NCBI GenBank assembly: GCA_040394775.1
Contig: JBEBRN010000016.1
Coordinates: 1 to 49,401 of the forward strand
DNA: 49,401 nucleotides
Origin: 40-80 sp040394775
GTDB lineage: Bacteria > Bacteroidota > Bacteroidia > Flavobacteriales_D > Crocinitomicaceae
Reading direction: 5' to 3'
Shown: positions 32,813 to 41,517 of the stretch, in pieces
How the letters are laid out: each line of letters opens with the position of its first letter
Position numbering within the stretch: the first letter of the stretch is position 1
Program-made: the position numbers and the translations under genes
Notes under the pieces: generated by a model
What the model was told of the DNA's origin: nothing
Seen by the model: the letters and a program-made list of their open reading frames with translations, nothing else
Databases searched by the model: none

Positions 32813-33172
32813 ATGAAAACACATAAGGATCTTGAAGCATGGAAAAACTCGATTGTGTTAGTGACAGATGTCTATAGACTCACAAAAAGTTTTCCAAAGG
32901 AAGAAATGTATGGTTTAACGAGTCAAATTAGGCGGTCAGCGGTATCAATACCATCTAATATTGCTGAAGGTGCAGGAAGGCAACATAATAAGGAATTCAT
33001 TCAATTTTTATATATTGCAATTGGTAGTATGTCTGAACTGGAAACTCAAATGTTAATAGCGTGTAATTTAGAGTATATTACAGAGGATGCACTTACGGAT
33101 TTTAATGAAAAAGTGAAAATAATAACGAATCAAATTTTAGGATTAACAAAGTATTTGAAGAATAGAGGGTGA
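32813..33172 (+). CDS. Four-helix-bundle protein (S23/IVP family)
   Basis: The 119-residue protein carries the family signature: DLEAWKNSIVLVTDVYRLT, EEMYGLTSQIRRSAVSIPSNIAEGAGR and FLYIAIGSMSELETQM. The fold is that of the protein encoded in 23S rRNA intervening sequences and of the DGR accessory protein Avd. It forms pentameric bundles that can bind nucleic acid; the role of free-standing copies is unknown. It sits between the two subunits of an ABC exporter, with related repeats on both sides, and its last codons lie inside the right repeat. That suggests insertion as a small cassette. No reverse transcriptase is nearby, so it is not part of a visible DGR. Confidence 0.9.
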   Translation: MKTHKDLEAWKNSIVLVTDVYRLTKSFPKEEMYGLTSQIRRSAVSIPSNIAEGAGRQHNKEFIQFLYIAIGSMSELETQMLIACNLEYITEDALTDFNEKVKIITNQILGLTKYLKNRG

Positions 33173-33250
33173 GGAGGAGAAAGAGGTGACTAAGTGACGG
33201 AGTAACTGGGTAACCCGTCCACCTAGTCACCTATTTAACCCAGCCACCAA
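33168..33250. repeat. GGTGACT-type repeat right of the S23 gene
   Basis: GGTGACTAAGTGACGGAGTAACTGGGTAACC pairs imperfectly with CACCTAGTCACC and TTTAACCCAGCCACC. The S23 stop codon (33170-33172) is inside its left end and the wzt-like start follows 8 bases after its right end. Confidence 0.75.
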
Positions 33251-33257
33251 AAAAAAT

Positions 33258-34553
33258 ATGAAGACAGCAATTAAAATAGAAAATCTTTCCAAACAGTATC
33301 GCCTAGGAGTAGTTGGCACTGGAACAATTTCGCACGACTTAAAAAGATGGTGGGCTACTTCTGTTCGTGGAAAAGAAGATCCGTATTTAAAAATTGGAGA
33401 AACAAATGATCGCGCATCGAAAGGGGAATCCGATTATGTTTGGGCATTGAAAGACATTAATATTGATATTAAACAAGGAGATGTTGTAGGAATCATTGGA
33501 AAAAATGGTGCTGGAAAATCTACTTTGTTGAAAATACTTTCACAAGTGACCAAACCTACAACGGGTAGCATACAATACAATGGAAGAATGGCGTCACTTT
33601 TAGAGGTGGGAACAGGTTTTCATCCAGAGATGACTGGTCGTGAAAACATCTATATGAATGGAGCGATAATGGGAATGTCCCGTGTAGAGATTACGTCTAA
33701 ATTAGATGAGATTATTGCATTTGCGGGTGTTGAACGCTATATTGATACGCCCGTAAAACGCTATTCTTCAGGAATGACGGTTCGTCTTGGTTTTTCTATT
33801 GCTGCTCACTTGGAACCGGATATTTTAGTGGTGGATGAAGTGCTTGCAGTTGGTGATGCCGAGTTTCAAAAGAAAGCCATTGGAAAAATGCAAGATGTTA
33901 GTAAAGGCGGTGGAAGAACAGTATTGTTTGTGAGTCATAATATGACTGCGATTATGGAGCTCTGCAATAAAGTTATAATTCTAAAAGATGGTCAGGTACA
34001 TAGAATAGGAGAAACTGCTCCCATTATTAGTGAATACCTAAATTCATTTAGATCTGAAAAAACCACAAAAAACTTAGTAGATATTGAAACTCGTATTGGA
34101 AATGGAAAAATACATTTTGAACGAATTAGATTTTTAAATGCTGAGGACAAAGAAATTGAATTAGCACAATGTGGACAAGAATTAAAAATACTTTTAGATC
34201 TTAAGGTTATCAAGCCTAATAACTATGATAAGTTACATGTCTCAGTTAAAGTAATAGATGGTAGTGACAATCCTTTTTTCCATATGTCTAACTCCATTGT
34301 AAACGCACAAGAATTCAGTATCGATAATACAATAGAGAATTTTAAAGTACAATTTGTACTCCCAAAGTTAGCTCTAAATGAAGGGGAATATTATATCCAT
34401 CTATTTATCAGTGATTTAGTTGAGGAAATTGATGTCTTGAATTTTTGCACAAAATTAGTTGTAAAATCTGGTAATTTTTACAAAGGTAGATTACCGGAAT
34501 CTAAACTATCTCCTTTTCTTGCCGAATACACTTGTTCTAAATTAGAATCATAA
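33258..34553 (+). CDS. wzt: Polysaccharide ABC exporter ATPase (Wzt-like)
   Basis: The 431-residue protein has an ABC ATPase domain (about 1-250) and a C-terminal Wzt-type carbohydrate-binding domain (about 275-431). Walker A is GKNGAGKST (81-89), the signature is RYSSGMTVRLGFS, Walker B is ILVVDEVLAVGD and the H-loop is LFVSHNM. The N-terminal insert before Walker A (DLKRWWATSVRGKEDPY) is typical of this subfamily. The C-terminal domain recognises the completed glycan, so its sequence should match the local polysaccharide. It works with the permease at 31862-32704. Confidence 0.93.
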   Translation: MKTAIKIENLSKQYRLGVVGTGTISHDLKRWWATSVRGKEDPYLKIGETNDRASKGESDYVWALKDINIDIKQGDVVGIIGKNGAGKSTLLKILSQVTKPTTGSIQYNGRMASLLEVGTGFHPEMTGRENIYMNGAIMGMSRVEITSKLDEIIAFAGVERYIDTPVKRYSSGMTVRLGFSIAAHLEPDILVVDEVLAVGDAEFQKKAIGKMQDVSKGGGRTVLFVSHNMTAIMELCNKVIILKDGQVHRIGETAPIISEYLNSFRSEKTTKNLVDIETRIGNGKIHFERIRFLNAEDKEIELAQCGQELKILLDLKVIKPNNYDKLHVSVKVIDGSDNPFFHMSNSIVNAQEFSIDNTIENFKVQFVLPKLALNEGEYYIHLFISDLVEEIDVLNFCTKLVVKSGNFYKGRLPESKLSPFLAEYTCSKLES

Positions 34554-34614
34554 AAAGTGATAATTTATGAATAGCTTTAAAATCATTTCATTAAACTTTA
34601 AACAATTATAAGCA

Positions 34615-35829
34615 TTGAATATTCTACATGTAATTAATAGTGTTGCTGTCGGTGGCGCCGAAACATTCCTATTACGATTGATACAAAATCAAGAAAGTAA
34701 AGGAAATACATGTTTTGTTTTAATTTCCTATCCAAACGGTAATGAAATCGACTATTTTGACTATTGGAAGAATAACTCAAATGTAACGTTCATTTATCCC
34801 TACAAAGAGTCAATAAATCTGAAAATGAGAATCTTATACAAGTTTAATACACTTGTTAAGATTTTTAAGAAGAAGGGATTTCTGAAGGGATTTCTTGAAA
34901 AAGAGAAAATAGCTTATTACAAGAGAATTATTGATAAAAACAAGATTGATATAGTCAATAGTCACTTGTTGGGTGCTGACTTTTTTACGTATGAGAATAT
35001 CGTCACTACTATTCCCATCCCTTGGATTTTAACTAGTCAGGGATGTTATAATGATTATGACAAGGTTGATTTAGTTGAGAAAGTAATTCCGTATATTAAT
35101 GGAATGACGTATGTTGCCGATAAAAACTTGACCATTTTTGATCGAACAAATCTAAAATTAACAGACAATAAAAAATTAATATACAATGCTTTACCAAAGA
35201 GCAATGGTTTAAATAAAGAATTGAGAATAAATCATGGAATAGATGATACTGACTTTGTGATAGGACAGATAAGTCGCTCAATTCCTGAAAAGGGAATGGA
35301 AGTAGCCATAAATGCTGTAAACAAATTGAATAATGAAGGCTATTCTGATATTAAACTCATACTTTGCGGACCAGAAAACGACTATTACAATGAGCTTAAA
35401 AATAAATATCAAAGTAAAACAATTTTATTTTTAGGGGTTGTAAGGGACCCATTGACGTATATTCCATTATTTGATGTTGGAATCCTACCCTCCTATTTTC
35501 CATCAGAAAGTTGCCCAAGTACTATAGCCGAATATCTCGCATGCAGTAAACCTGTTATATCAACGAACGCTGGTGAAATACCAAAAATGATTCGTGATGA
35601 GCAGGAACAAAGTGCTGGAATTATCATTGAAAACAAATCTAAAGAGGATATACCTGATTACAATTTATTTGCGGAAGCCATTCTTGAGTATTATTCAGAT
35701 AGACAGAAATTACAAAATGATTCTAAAATAGCAGACTTAGCAGCCGCAAAATTTGATATTGAAATTGCAGCAAGAGAATATGATTTAATATATAAAGAAG
35801 CTCAGAAAAGGATTCTGAAAATAAGTTGA
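34615..35829 (+). CDS. GT4-type glycosyltransferase
   Basis: The 404-residue protein starts at a TTG that gives MNILHVINSVAVGGAETFLLRLI, the standard GT-B N-terminus with the GGAE motif. The C-terminal Rossmann domain has GQISRSIPEKGMEVAI, ILCGPENDYYNEL and the donor-binding EX7E-like region PSESCPSTIAEYLACSKPVIST. It would transfer a sugar from a nucleotide donor to the growing glycan at the inner face of the membrane. It follows wzt on the same strand after 61 bases, within the polysaccharide locus. Confidence 0.88.
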   Translation: MNILHVINSVAVGGAETFLLRLIQNQESKGNTCFVLISYPNGNEIDYFDYWKNNSNVTFIYPYKESINLKMRILYKFNTLVKIFKKKGFLKGFLEKEKIAYYKRIIDKNKIDIVNSHLLGADFFTYENIVTTIPIPWILTSQGCYNDYDKVDLVEKVIPYINGMTYVADKNLTIFDRTNLKLTDNKKLIYNALPKSNGLNKELRINHGIDDTDFVIGQISRSIPEKGMEVAINAVNKLNNEGYSDIKLILCGPENDYYNELKNKYQSKTILFLGVVRDPLTYIPLFDVGILPSYFPSESCPSTIAEYLACSKPVISTNAGEIPKMIRDEQEQSAGIIIENKSKEDIPDYNLFAEAILEYYSDRQKLQNDSKIADLAAAKFDIEIAAREYDLIYKEAQKRILKIS

Positions 35830-35856
35830 AAAATACAATAACCTTTAGATAAATCA

Positions 35857-37086
35857 ATGAGCACTAATTTCATTCATACAAGTAAAAATTGCATAAAATA
35901 CATACTCAAGAAGCTACATTTATACGGGCTCATTACAAATCTATATGATTGGATCAATTATAATTTAAAGTTTATTAAACTAATCGTAACTATACAATCA
36001 CAAACAAAAAATGTCGGTGTATATTTCTTCTTTCCCTTTAGCAGTACAGGAGGAGCAGAATGGATTCACTTACAAATAGTAAAAGCTATAAATAGTAAAT
36101 CTGTTGTTTTTTTTACTGGAGAGCACACCAACACACACTATCTACCTGAATTTATAGAACAGGCAACTTGCTTTCAACTAAAGCCTTATTTAGTTAAGGG
36201 TTTTTACAAAAGAAAAATATTTAATTTAATGATTAAAAGATTAAATAAAGAAACCAATGCCAAAGTATTTGGATGTAATAACAAGTTCTTTTACGATATT
36301 CTACCACAGTTGAACAAATCAATCGTGAAAATTGATTTGATTCATGCTTTTACGCATATAGATGAATTTGGATATGAAAAATATAGTTTGCCTTATGTCG
36401 ATTTACTCGATAAGAGAATCGTAATATCAGAGAAAGTGAAAATAGATTTTGTTGAACAATATGAAAATGTTCTTATTTCATCTGAATTAATAAAGCGAGT
36501 ACAGATTATTCAGAATATGGTTGGAATTGTTTGTGACAAAATGCCTGATAAATCTTCAAGGTCTTTTAATATTGTTTATGTCGGAAGAAATAGCTCTGAA
36601 AAACGAATTGAATTGATTGGACAAATTGCGTCAAAGTTGAAAGAAATTTCACCAAATATTAATCTCGTCTTAATAGGACCGGATTTAGAAAATGGTGTTC
36701 TTCCAGAAAATAGAGTAGATTGTATTTTTAGAGGGCACATTACTAATTCACTCGAGTTATTAAGTGAATACGAAAAAGCCCACTGTGTATTAATGACCTC
36801 TACAAGAGAAGGTTTTCCAATGGCAATCATGGAAGGTATGATGTGCGGTGCTGTTCCCGTATCAACAGACGTTGGAGGAATTCCATACCACATAACACCA
36901 GCTGAAAATGGATTGTTAATTGAAAATAGTGCTGTGGATATGTTAGGAGATTTTGTTCGTCAATTATCTAATATCTATACTAACAGGACTAAATTCAACC
37001 AACTTTCTGAAAATGCATTTGAATATGCTCATAAACAGTTTAATAGTGCTACTTTTATCCAAAAATATAGAGAATTGCTTGATTAG
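35857..37086 (+). CDS. GT4-type glycosyltransferase
   Basis: The 409-residue GT-B protein has the N-terminal motif YFFFPFSSTGGAEWIH and the C-terminal features NIVYVGRNSSEKRIELI, LVLIGPDLENG and TREGFPMAIMEGMMCGAVPVSTDVGGIP (donor-binding E-x7-E region). The first 45 residues are an extension before the catalytic fold. Sugar specificity cannot be read. The gene begins 27 bases after the preceding glycosyltransferase and reads with it. Confidence 0.88.
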   Translation: MSTNFIHTSKNCIKYILKKLHLYGLITNLYDWINYNLKFIKLIVTIQSQTKNVGVYFFFPFSSTGGAEWIHLQIVKAINSKSVVFFTGEHTNTHYLPEFIEQATCFQLKPYLVKGFYKRKIFNLMIKRLNKETNAKVFGCNNKFFYDILPQLNKSIVKIDLIHAFTHIDEFGYEKYSLPYVDLLDKRIVISEKVKIDFVEQYENVLISSELIKRVQIIQNMVGIVCDKMPDKSSRSFNIVYVGRNSSEKRIELIGQIASKLKEISPNINLVLIGPDLENGVLPENRVDCIFRGHITNSLELLSEYEKAHCVLMTSTREGFPMAIMEGMMCGAVPVSTDVGGIPYHITPAENGLLIENSAVDMLGDFVRQLSNIYTNRTKFNQLSENAFEYAHKQFNSATFIQKYRELLD

Positions 37087-37115
37087 AAAAAATAAAATAA
37101 TTACTAGTAATCATT

Positions 37116-37937
37116 ATGAACCAACTTGTATCTGTCATTATTCCATGTTATAATCCTGGAAAATATCTTTATGAAACGATTGAATCTGTTGAAAAACAGA
37201 CCTATGAAAATTATGAAATAGTTATTGTAGATGATGAATCAACAGATTTAGATACAATAGCAGCTCTAAAGATATTAGAACAAAAATCGAAGATTAGCGT
37301 CTATTACCAAAAAAATTCAGGGCCTGGAATCGCAAGAAACCTTGGTGTTGAAAAATCGAAAGGTGAATTTATTGTGTTCTTGGATTCAGATGATCTAATT
37401 CGTAAAGACACTATTCATAAGGGATTGTCTATTTTTAGTAAAGAGCCGGAAGTTGGCGTGGTATATGGGAATATACAGTTGTTTCAGAATAAAACAGAAT
37501 TACGAGTGCAAGCACCATTTTCAATAAGGCGAATGTTTGTTGCAAATCTAGTTACTGTTTTAACTGTTTTAAGAAAGCAAACTTTTATAGATTCAGGAGG
37601 TTATGATTTATTTACTAGTAGAACTGGTTTTACAGAAGATTATGACCTTTGGCTGTGTATTTCTGAAACGAAATGGAAGTTTCATTATGTGAATGAGACT
37701 TTTTTCGATTATCGGATATTAACAGTTTCACGGACGTCTAAAGGTCAATCGGGTAAAAATAGCGCATTGAATCATATTTATAAAAAGCATAGTGCTTTAT
37801 TACATAGTGAGTATGTCAAACTTTATCATGATCATAAAAATTTAGTCAATACATTGGACTATAAATTAGGAAATATGATTTTAGCACCTTTAAGAAGAAT
37901 GAAAAGAATGATAAATGCTATTCGAACAAAATCATAG
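37116..37937 (+). CDS. GT2 family glycosyltransferase
   Basis: The 273-residue GT-A protein has the opening LVSVIIPCYNPGKYLYETIESVEKQTYENYEIVIVDD and the metal/donor motif FLDSDD (DxD type); TGFTEDYDLWLCI supplies the ED acceptor-side motif. GT2 enzymes are inverting transferases. Genes of this type often build O-antigen or capsule side chains. It lies between two GT4 genes and the MBOAT gene. Confidence 0.9.
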   Translation: MNQLVSVIIPCYNPGKYLYETIESVEKQTYENYEIVIVDDESTDLDTIAALKILEQKSKISVYYQKNSGPGIARNLGVEKSKGEFIVFLDSDDLIRKDTIHKGLSIFSKEPEVGVVYGNIQLFQNKTELRVQAPFSIRRMFVANLVTVLTVLRKQTFIDSGGYDLFTSRTGFTEDYDLWLCISETKWKFHYVNETFFDYRILTVSRTSKGQSGKNSALNHIYKKHSALLHSEYVKLYHDHKNLVNTLDYKLGNMILAPLRRMKRMINAIRTKS

Positions 37938-37958
37938 AATCGAAATTCATACACATAG

Positions 37959-39422
37959 ATGCTATTTAACTCCATTGATTTCGCCCTATTTCTGCCCATA
38001 GTTTTTATACTGTATTGGTTTGTTGCAAATAAGAACTTAAAGCTACAAAACTTTTTAATAGTTGCTGCGAGTTATGTCTTTTATGGTTGGTGGGATTGGC
38101 GCTTTCTATCTCTTATACTTTTCAGTACATTAGTGGATTATTTTATTGGAGTCAGTCTTTTAAAACAAGAAAATAAAACCAAAAGGAAAATTCTCTTGTG
38201 GACAAGTATTAGTGTCAACCTTGGATTCTTAGGTTTTTTTAAATACTACAACTTTTTCCTCGATAATTTTGTGTCTGCGTTTTCATTCTTTGGAACTGAA
38301 ATCAATGCGAATTCCTTAAATGTTATTTTACCGGTGGGTATCAGTTTTTACACCTTCCAAACCTTAAGTTATTCAATTGATGTTTACAGACGAAAATTAG
38401 AACCTACAAAAGATTTTATCGCATTTACAGCGTTTGTGAGCTTCTTCCCACAATTGGTTGCTGGGCCGATTGAAAGAGCAACGCACTTACTTCCTCAATT
38501 TTATAAAAAACGTCATTTCGATTATGGAAAAGCCGTGGATGGAATGCGTCAAATTTTATGGGGACTTTTTAAGAAAATAGTCATAGCAGATAACTGTGCA
38601 GAATATGCCAATATGATTTTTAACAATTCAGCGAATTACTCTGGTGCCTCTCTAGTGTTGGGAGCTCTGTTTTTTACCTTTCAAATTTATGGTGATTTCT
38701 CTGGTTATTCAGATATTGCTATTGGAACCTCTCGTCTTTTTGGTTTTGACTTGATGCGCAACTTTAACTTCCCTTACTTTTCGAGAGATATTGCAGAGTT
38801 TTGGAGACGTTGGCACATTTCACTTTCCACGTGGTTTAGAGATTATCTATACATTCCATTAGGAGGAAGTAGAGGTCGTATGTGGATGAAAGTTCGTAAC
38901 ACCTTTATTATCTTTATTGTAAGTGGTTTCTGGCATGGTGCCAATTGGACATTTATTGCCTGGGGAACTTTGAATGCATTATATATCATGCCTTCAATCT
39001 TACTCAATACCAATAGAAATAACCTTGATATTGTAGCTGAAGGGCGTTATTTACCGACTATAAAAGAATTTTTCGCAATGTCTGTCACCTTCAGTTTAAC
39101 CGTTCTTGCCTGGATCTTTTTTAGGGCAGAGAACATTGGTCATGCGATAAAATATATACACGACTTAATCTTGGGGCTGTTTCATAAACAAGGTTATATT
39201 GATACTATTAATTTAATACATTGGAAATTAGGATATTCAATTTTAATCATTGTTGTTTTGTTTTTCATAGTAGAATGGTTTGGTAGAGAAAGTCAATATG
39301 CTCTTTTTAAAGTTACCAATATAAATAAGCGTATTTATAGGTGGAGTATTTATTTTATTATTGGTCTCGTCATTATTTTCACCCAAGGTAAACAACAAGA
39401 ATTTATATACTTTCAGTTTTAG
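37959..39422 (+). CDS. MBOAT O-acyltransferase (AlgI/DltB-like)
   Basis: The 487-residue protein has about 10-12 membrane helices. It opens MLFNSIDFALFLPIVFILYW, and contains PVGISFYTFQTLSYSIDVYR, FFPQLVAGPIERA and the catalytic region FWHGANWTFIAWG with the conserved His near residue 325. Such proteins move acetyl or similar groups across the membrane to modify exported glycans, usually with an SGNH partner. The next gene starts 2 bases after this stop and fits that partner role. Confidence 0.95.
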   Translation: MLFNSIDFALFLPIVFILYWFVANKNLKLQNFLIVAASYVFYGWWDWRFLSLILFSTLVDYFIGVSLLKQENKTKRKILLWTSISVNLGFLGFFKYYNFFLDNFVSAFSFFGTEINANSLNVILPVGISFYTFQTLSYSIDVYRRKLEPTKDFIAFTAFVSFFPQLVAGPIERATHLLPQFYKKRHFDYGKAVDGMRQILWGLFKKIVIADNCAEYANMIFNNSANYSGASLVLGALFFTFQIYGDFSGYSDIAIGTSRLFGFDLMRNFNFPYFSRDIAEFWRRWHISLSTWFRDYLYIPLGGSRGRMWMKVRNTFIIFIVSGFWHGANWTFIAWGTLNALYIMPSILLNTNRNNLDIVAEGRYLPTIKEFFAMSVTFSLTVLAWIFFRAENIGHAIKYIHDLILGLFHKQGYIDTINLIHWKLGYSILIIVVLFFIVEWFGRESQYALFKVTNINKRIYRWSIYFIIGLVIIFTQGKQQEFIYFQF

Positions 39423-39424
39423 AT

Positions 39425-40387
39425 ATGAGAAAATTTATCATTAACATTATATTTTGCTCATTAACGTTTGTTATACTGTGTTTACCTGTAGATTTCTATA
39501 TTTCAGCAAAATTGAAAAAAACAAATAAATGTACTGGAGAGTTTGAAGTTTGGAATGCCATTTACAGCGGAGAAATAAAAAGTAGTATTGCAATATTTGG
39601 TTCATCAAGAGCTTGGGTTCATATAGATCCAGAAATTATTGAAGACTCGTTGAAACTTGACACTTATAATTTTGGTATTGACGGTCATAATTTTTGGCTT
39701 CAATATTTGAGATATAAGGAATATCGAAAAAACAACACTAAACCTAAAATCATTCTTTACTCAGTAGATGTTCTAACGCTTCAGAAGAAAGAAGAGCTAT
39801 ATAATATGTCGCAATTTTTACCCTATATGTTATGGAATATTGATATCTATAAATCAACATCAACTTATAAAGGGTATACTTTTTTTGATTATTTCATCCC
39901 TCTAATAAGGTTTCGTCATAATACTGAAATTATTACCTCAGCATCAAAAGATAACCATCTAAGAAAGAAAGGCTATAAAGGCGTGGAGAAAAAATGGAAT
40001 AGTGATTTCGATGAGGCTAGAAAAATAAAGAGTAGTTATACTGCTAAATTAGATACCGCCTCAATAAAACTCTTTGAACATTTTCTCAAAAGTTGTAAAT
40101 CAGAAAAAATTGAAGTAATCTTAATATACACTCCTGAATATATTGATGGTCAGAAATACGTATCAAATAGACAGCAAATAATAAAACTATACGAAAAACT
40201 TTCCCATAAATATCGAATACCGTTTTTGAATTACTCTAACAATTACCTTTGCTATGATAAAAAATATTTTTATAACTCTTTACATTTGAATTCAACAGGG
40301 GCAGATATCTTTTCAAAAATTCTAGCTGCTGATTTAATCAAAACGCAAAAAAACTATACCTATGCTCATCCATCTAACTTTAAGTAA
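39425..40387 (+). CDS. SGNH-like membrane-anchored protein, putative MBOAT partner
   Basis: The 320-residue protein has an N-terminal membrane anchor (residues 4-22). The SGNH-type block I is IAIFGSSRAW (Ser60 or Ser61 as nucleophile), the Gly/Asn block is NFGIDGHNFW, and the C-terminal block is FYNSLHLNSTGA. In the last block the usual DxxH is NxxH (Asn284, His287). The change may reduce hydrolase activity or mark a transferase variant. It lies 2 bases after the MBOAT gene, so the two form a glycan acyl-modification pair by analogy with AlgI/AlgJ. The assignment rests on motifs, not on a family match. Confidence 0.7.
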   Translation: MRKFIINIIFCSLTFVILCLPVDFYISAKLKKTNKCTGEFEVWNAIYSGEIKSSIAIFGSSRAWVHIDPEIIEDSLKLDTYNFGIDGHNFWLQYLRYKEYRKNNTKPKIILYSVDVLTLQKKEELYNMSQFLPYMLWNIDIYKSTSTYKGYTFFDYFIPLIRFRHNTEIITSASKDNHLRKKGYKGVEKKWNSDFDEARKIKSSYTAKLDTASIKLFEHFLKSCKSEKIEVILIYTPEYIDGQKYVSNRQQIIKLYEKLSHKYRIPFLNYSNNYLCYDKKYFYNSLHLNSTGADIFSKILAADLIKTQKNYTYAHPSNFK

Positions 40388-40490
40388 CGCGTTGAAAAAC
40401 AATAAAGATGTTTACTATTACGATGGGACACATTGGTCACCCATAGGTGCAAAAATAATTGCTAATACGTTAGGGAAATTAATAAATTGA
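40362..40490 (+). pseudogene. C-terminal remnant of a second SGNH (AlgJ/AlgX-like) gene
   Basis: In a different frame from the preceding gene, 40386-40490 encodes KDVYYYDGTHWSPIGAKIIA ending LGKLIN and a stop. DGTHWSPxGA is the classic catalytic-end motif of SGNH acetyltransferases of the AlgJ/AlgX type. An ATG at 40362 gives only 42 residues, so almost all of the gene is missing. It probably is what remains after a deletion that brought in or kept the gene at 39425. Confidence 0.75.
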
Positions 40491-40509
40491 AAATTAATAA
40501 ATTTAATTG

Positions 40510-41517
40510 ATGAAAAATATAGATGTATCGATAGTTACTGTAAATTATAAAACTCCAAAGCTTTTACACACTTGTTTAAGTTCAATATACAAATTCACGA
40601 AGGAATTAAGCTTTGAAGTGATTGTTGTAGATAACAATTCGGAAGATGAATCAGAAGAGATAGTAATGAAAGATTTTAAAGAAGTAAAATGGGTGAACTC
40701 AGGTTCAAACGCAGGTACTTCAGTTGCTTATAATATAGGAGTTAATCACTGTTCTGGTAAATATATATTAATTATAAATTCAGATACAGAATTCATTGAA
40801 AACACAATAAAAATAACATTAGACTATTATAAACAACTTGAAAAGGACACTAAAGTAGGAATGGTTGGTTGCCAATTGAAGGGATATGACGATATTATTC
40901 AATTTAATTCTAATATAAATTATATCAGTATTCGCAATTTCTTAAGAGCTAACCCTATATGCATTAAACTTAATCTATTCCAGTACAAAATGAGTACGAG
41001 TGAACGGTTAACTTTACATCAAAAAGATCATGAATCAAAATGGATAGGGATAACTTATGGATTGATCAATGCTGATTTATTTAAAAAAGATGCTTTATTC
41101 TTTGATGAGGATATTTTTATGTATTTTGATGATGTTGATTGGTGTTACCGAGCTAAAAATATTGGATACAGACATTATTTATTATCGAAAACAACATTAT
41201 TACATTGGAATGGAGGTAGTGCCTCTGCAAATTTCTCTGGTTGGAGACATGGTCAGATTATTATCTCTGACTGGCTTGGGTTATTGAAAATGTATGGTAA
41301 ATTGTATTTTCTTATTTGTATGCTTATTTTTAGATTAAATATTAGTATGGATGATTTCTTTTACTTTATAAATAAGACAAAAAGAAATGAAGAAATTAAA
41401 GAAATTAGAGATTTTGAAAAAAAGATCTTTAAGAAATATTTTCCTATAATCCTTTTTCAATATTCAAGAAAAACTTCAAGTGCAAAAGAATTCTTAAAAT
41501 TTAATATCCCTAAATAA
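40510..41517 (+). CDS. GT2 family glycosyltransferase (rhamnosyltransferase-like)
   Basis: With ATG at 40510 the protein has 335 residues. The GT-A fold opens DVSIVTVNYKTPKLLHTCLSSI, the DxD-type motif is INSDTEF, and FMYFDDVDWCYRAKNIGYRHYLL matches the ED region of rhamnosyltransferase-type GT2 enzymes (WcaA-like). The C-terminus holds one or two amphipathic or membrane helices (LYFLICMLIF). The stop overlaps the next start by one base (TAATG). Confidence 0.88.
   Translation: MKNIDVSIVTVNYKTPKLLHTCLSSIYKFTKELSFEVIVVDNNSEDESEEIVMKDFKEVKWVNSGSNAGTSVAYNIGVNHCSGKYILIINSDTEFIENTIKITLDYYKQLEKDTKVGMVGCQLKGYDDIIQFNSNINYISIRNFLRANPICIKLNLFQYKMSTSERLTLHQKDHESKWIGITYGLINADLFKKDALFFDEDIFMYFDDVDWCYRAKNIGYRHYLLSKTTLLHWNGGSASANFSGWRHGQIIISDWLGLLKMYGKLYFLICMLIFRLNISMDDFFYFINKTKRNEEIKEIRDFEKKIFKKYFPIILFQYSRKTSSAKEFLKFNIPK

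Noticed and set aside
32813..33172. Diversity-generating retroelement accessory gene
   Set aside because: The S23 fold resembles Avd, but no reverse transcriptase or template/variable repeat pair is present nearby.
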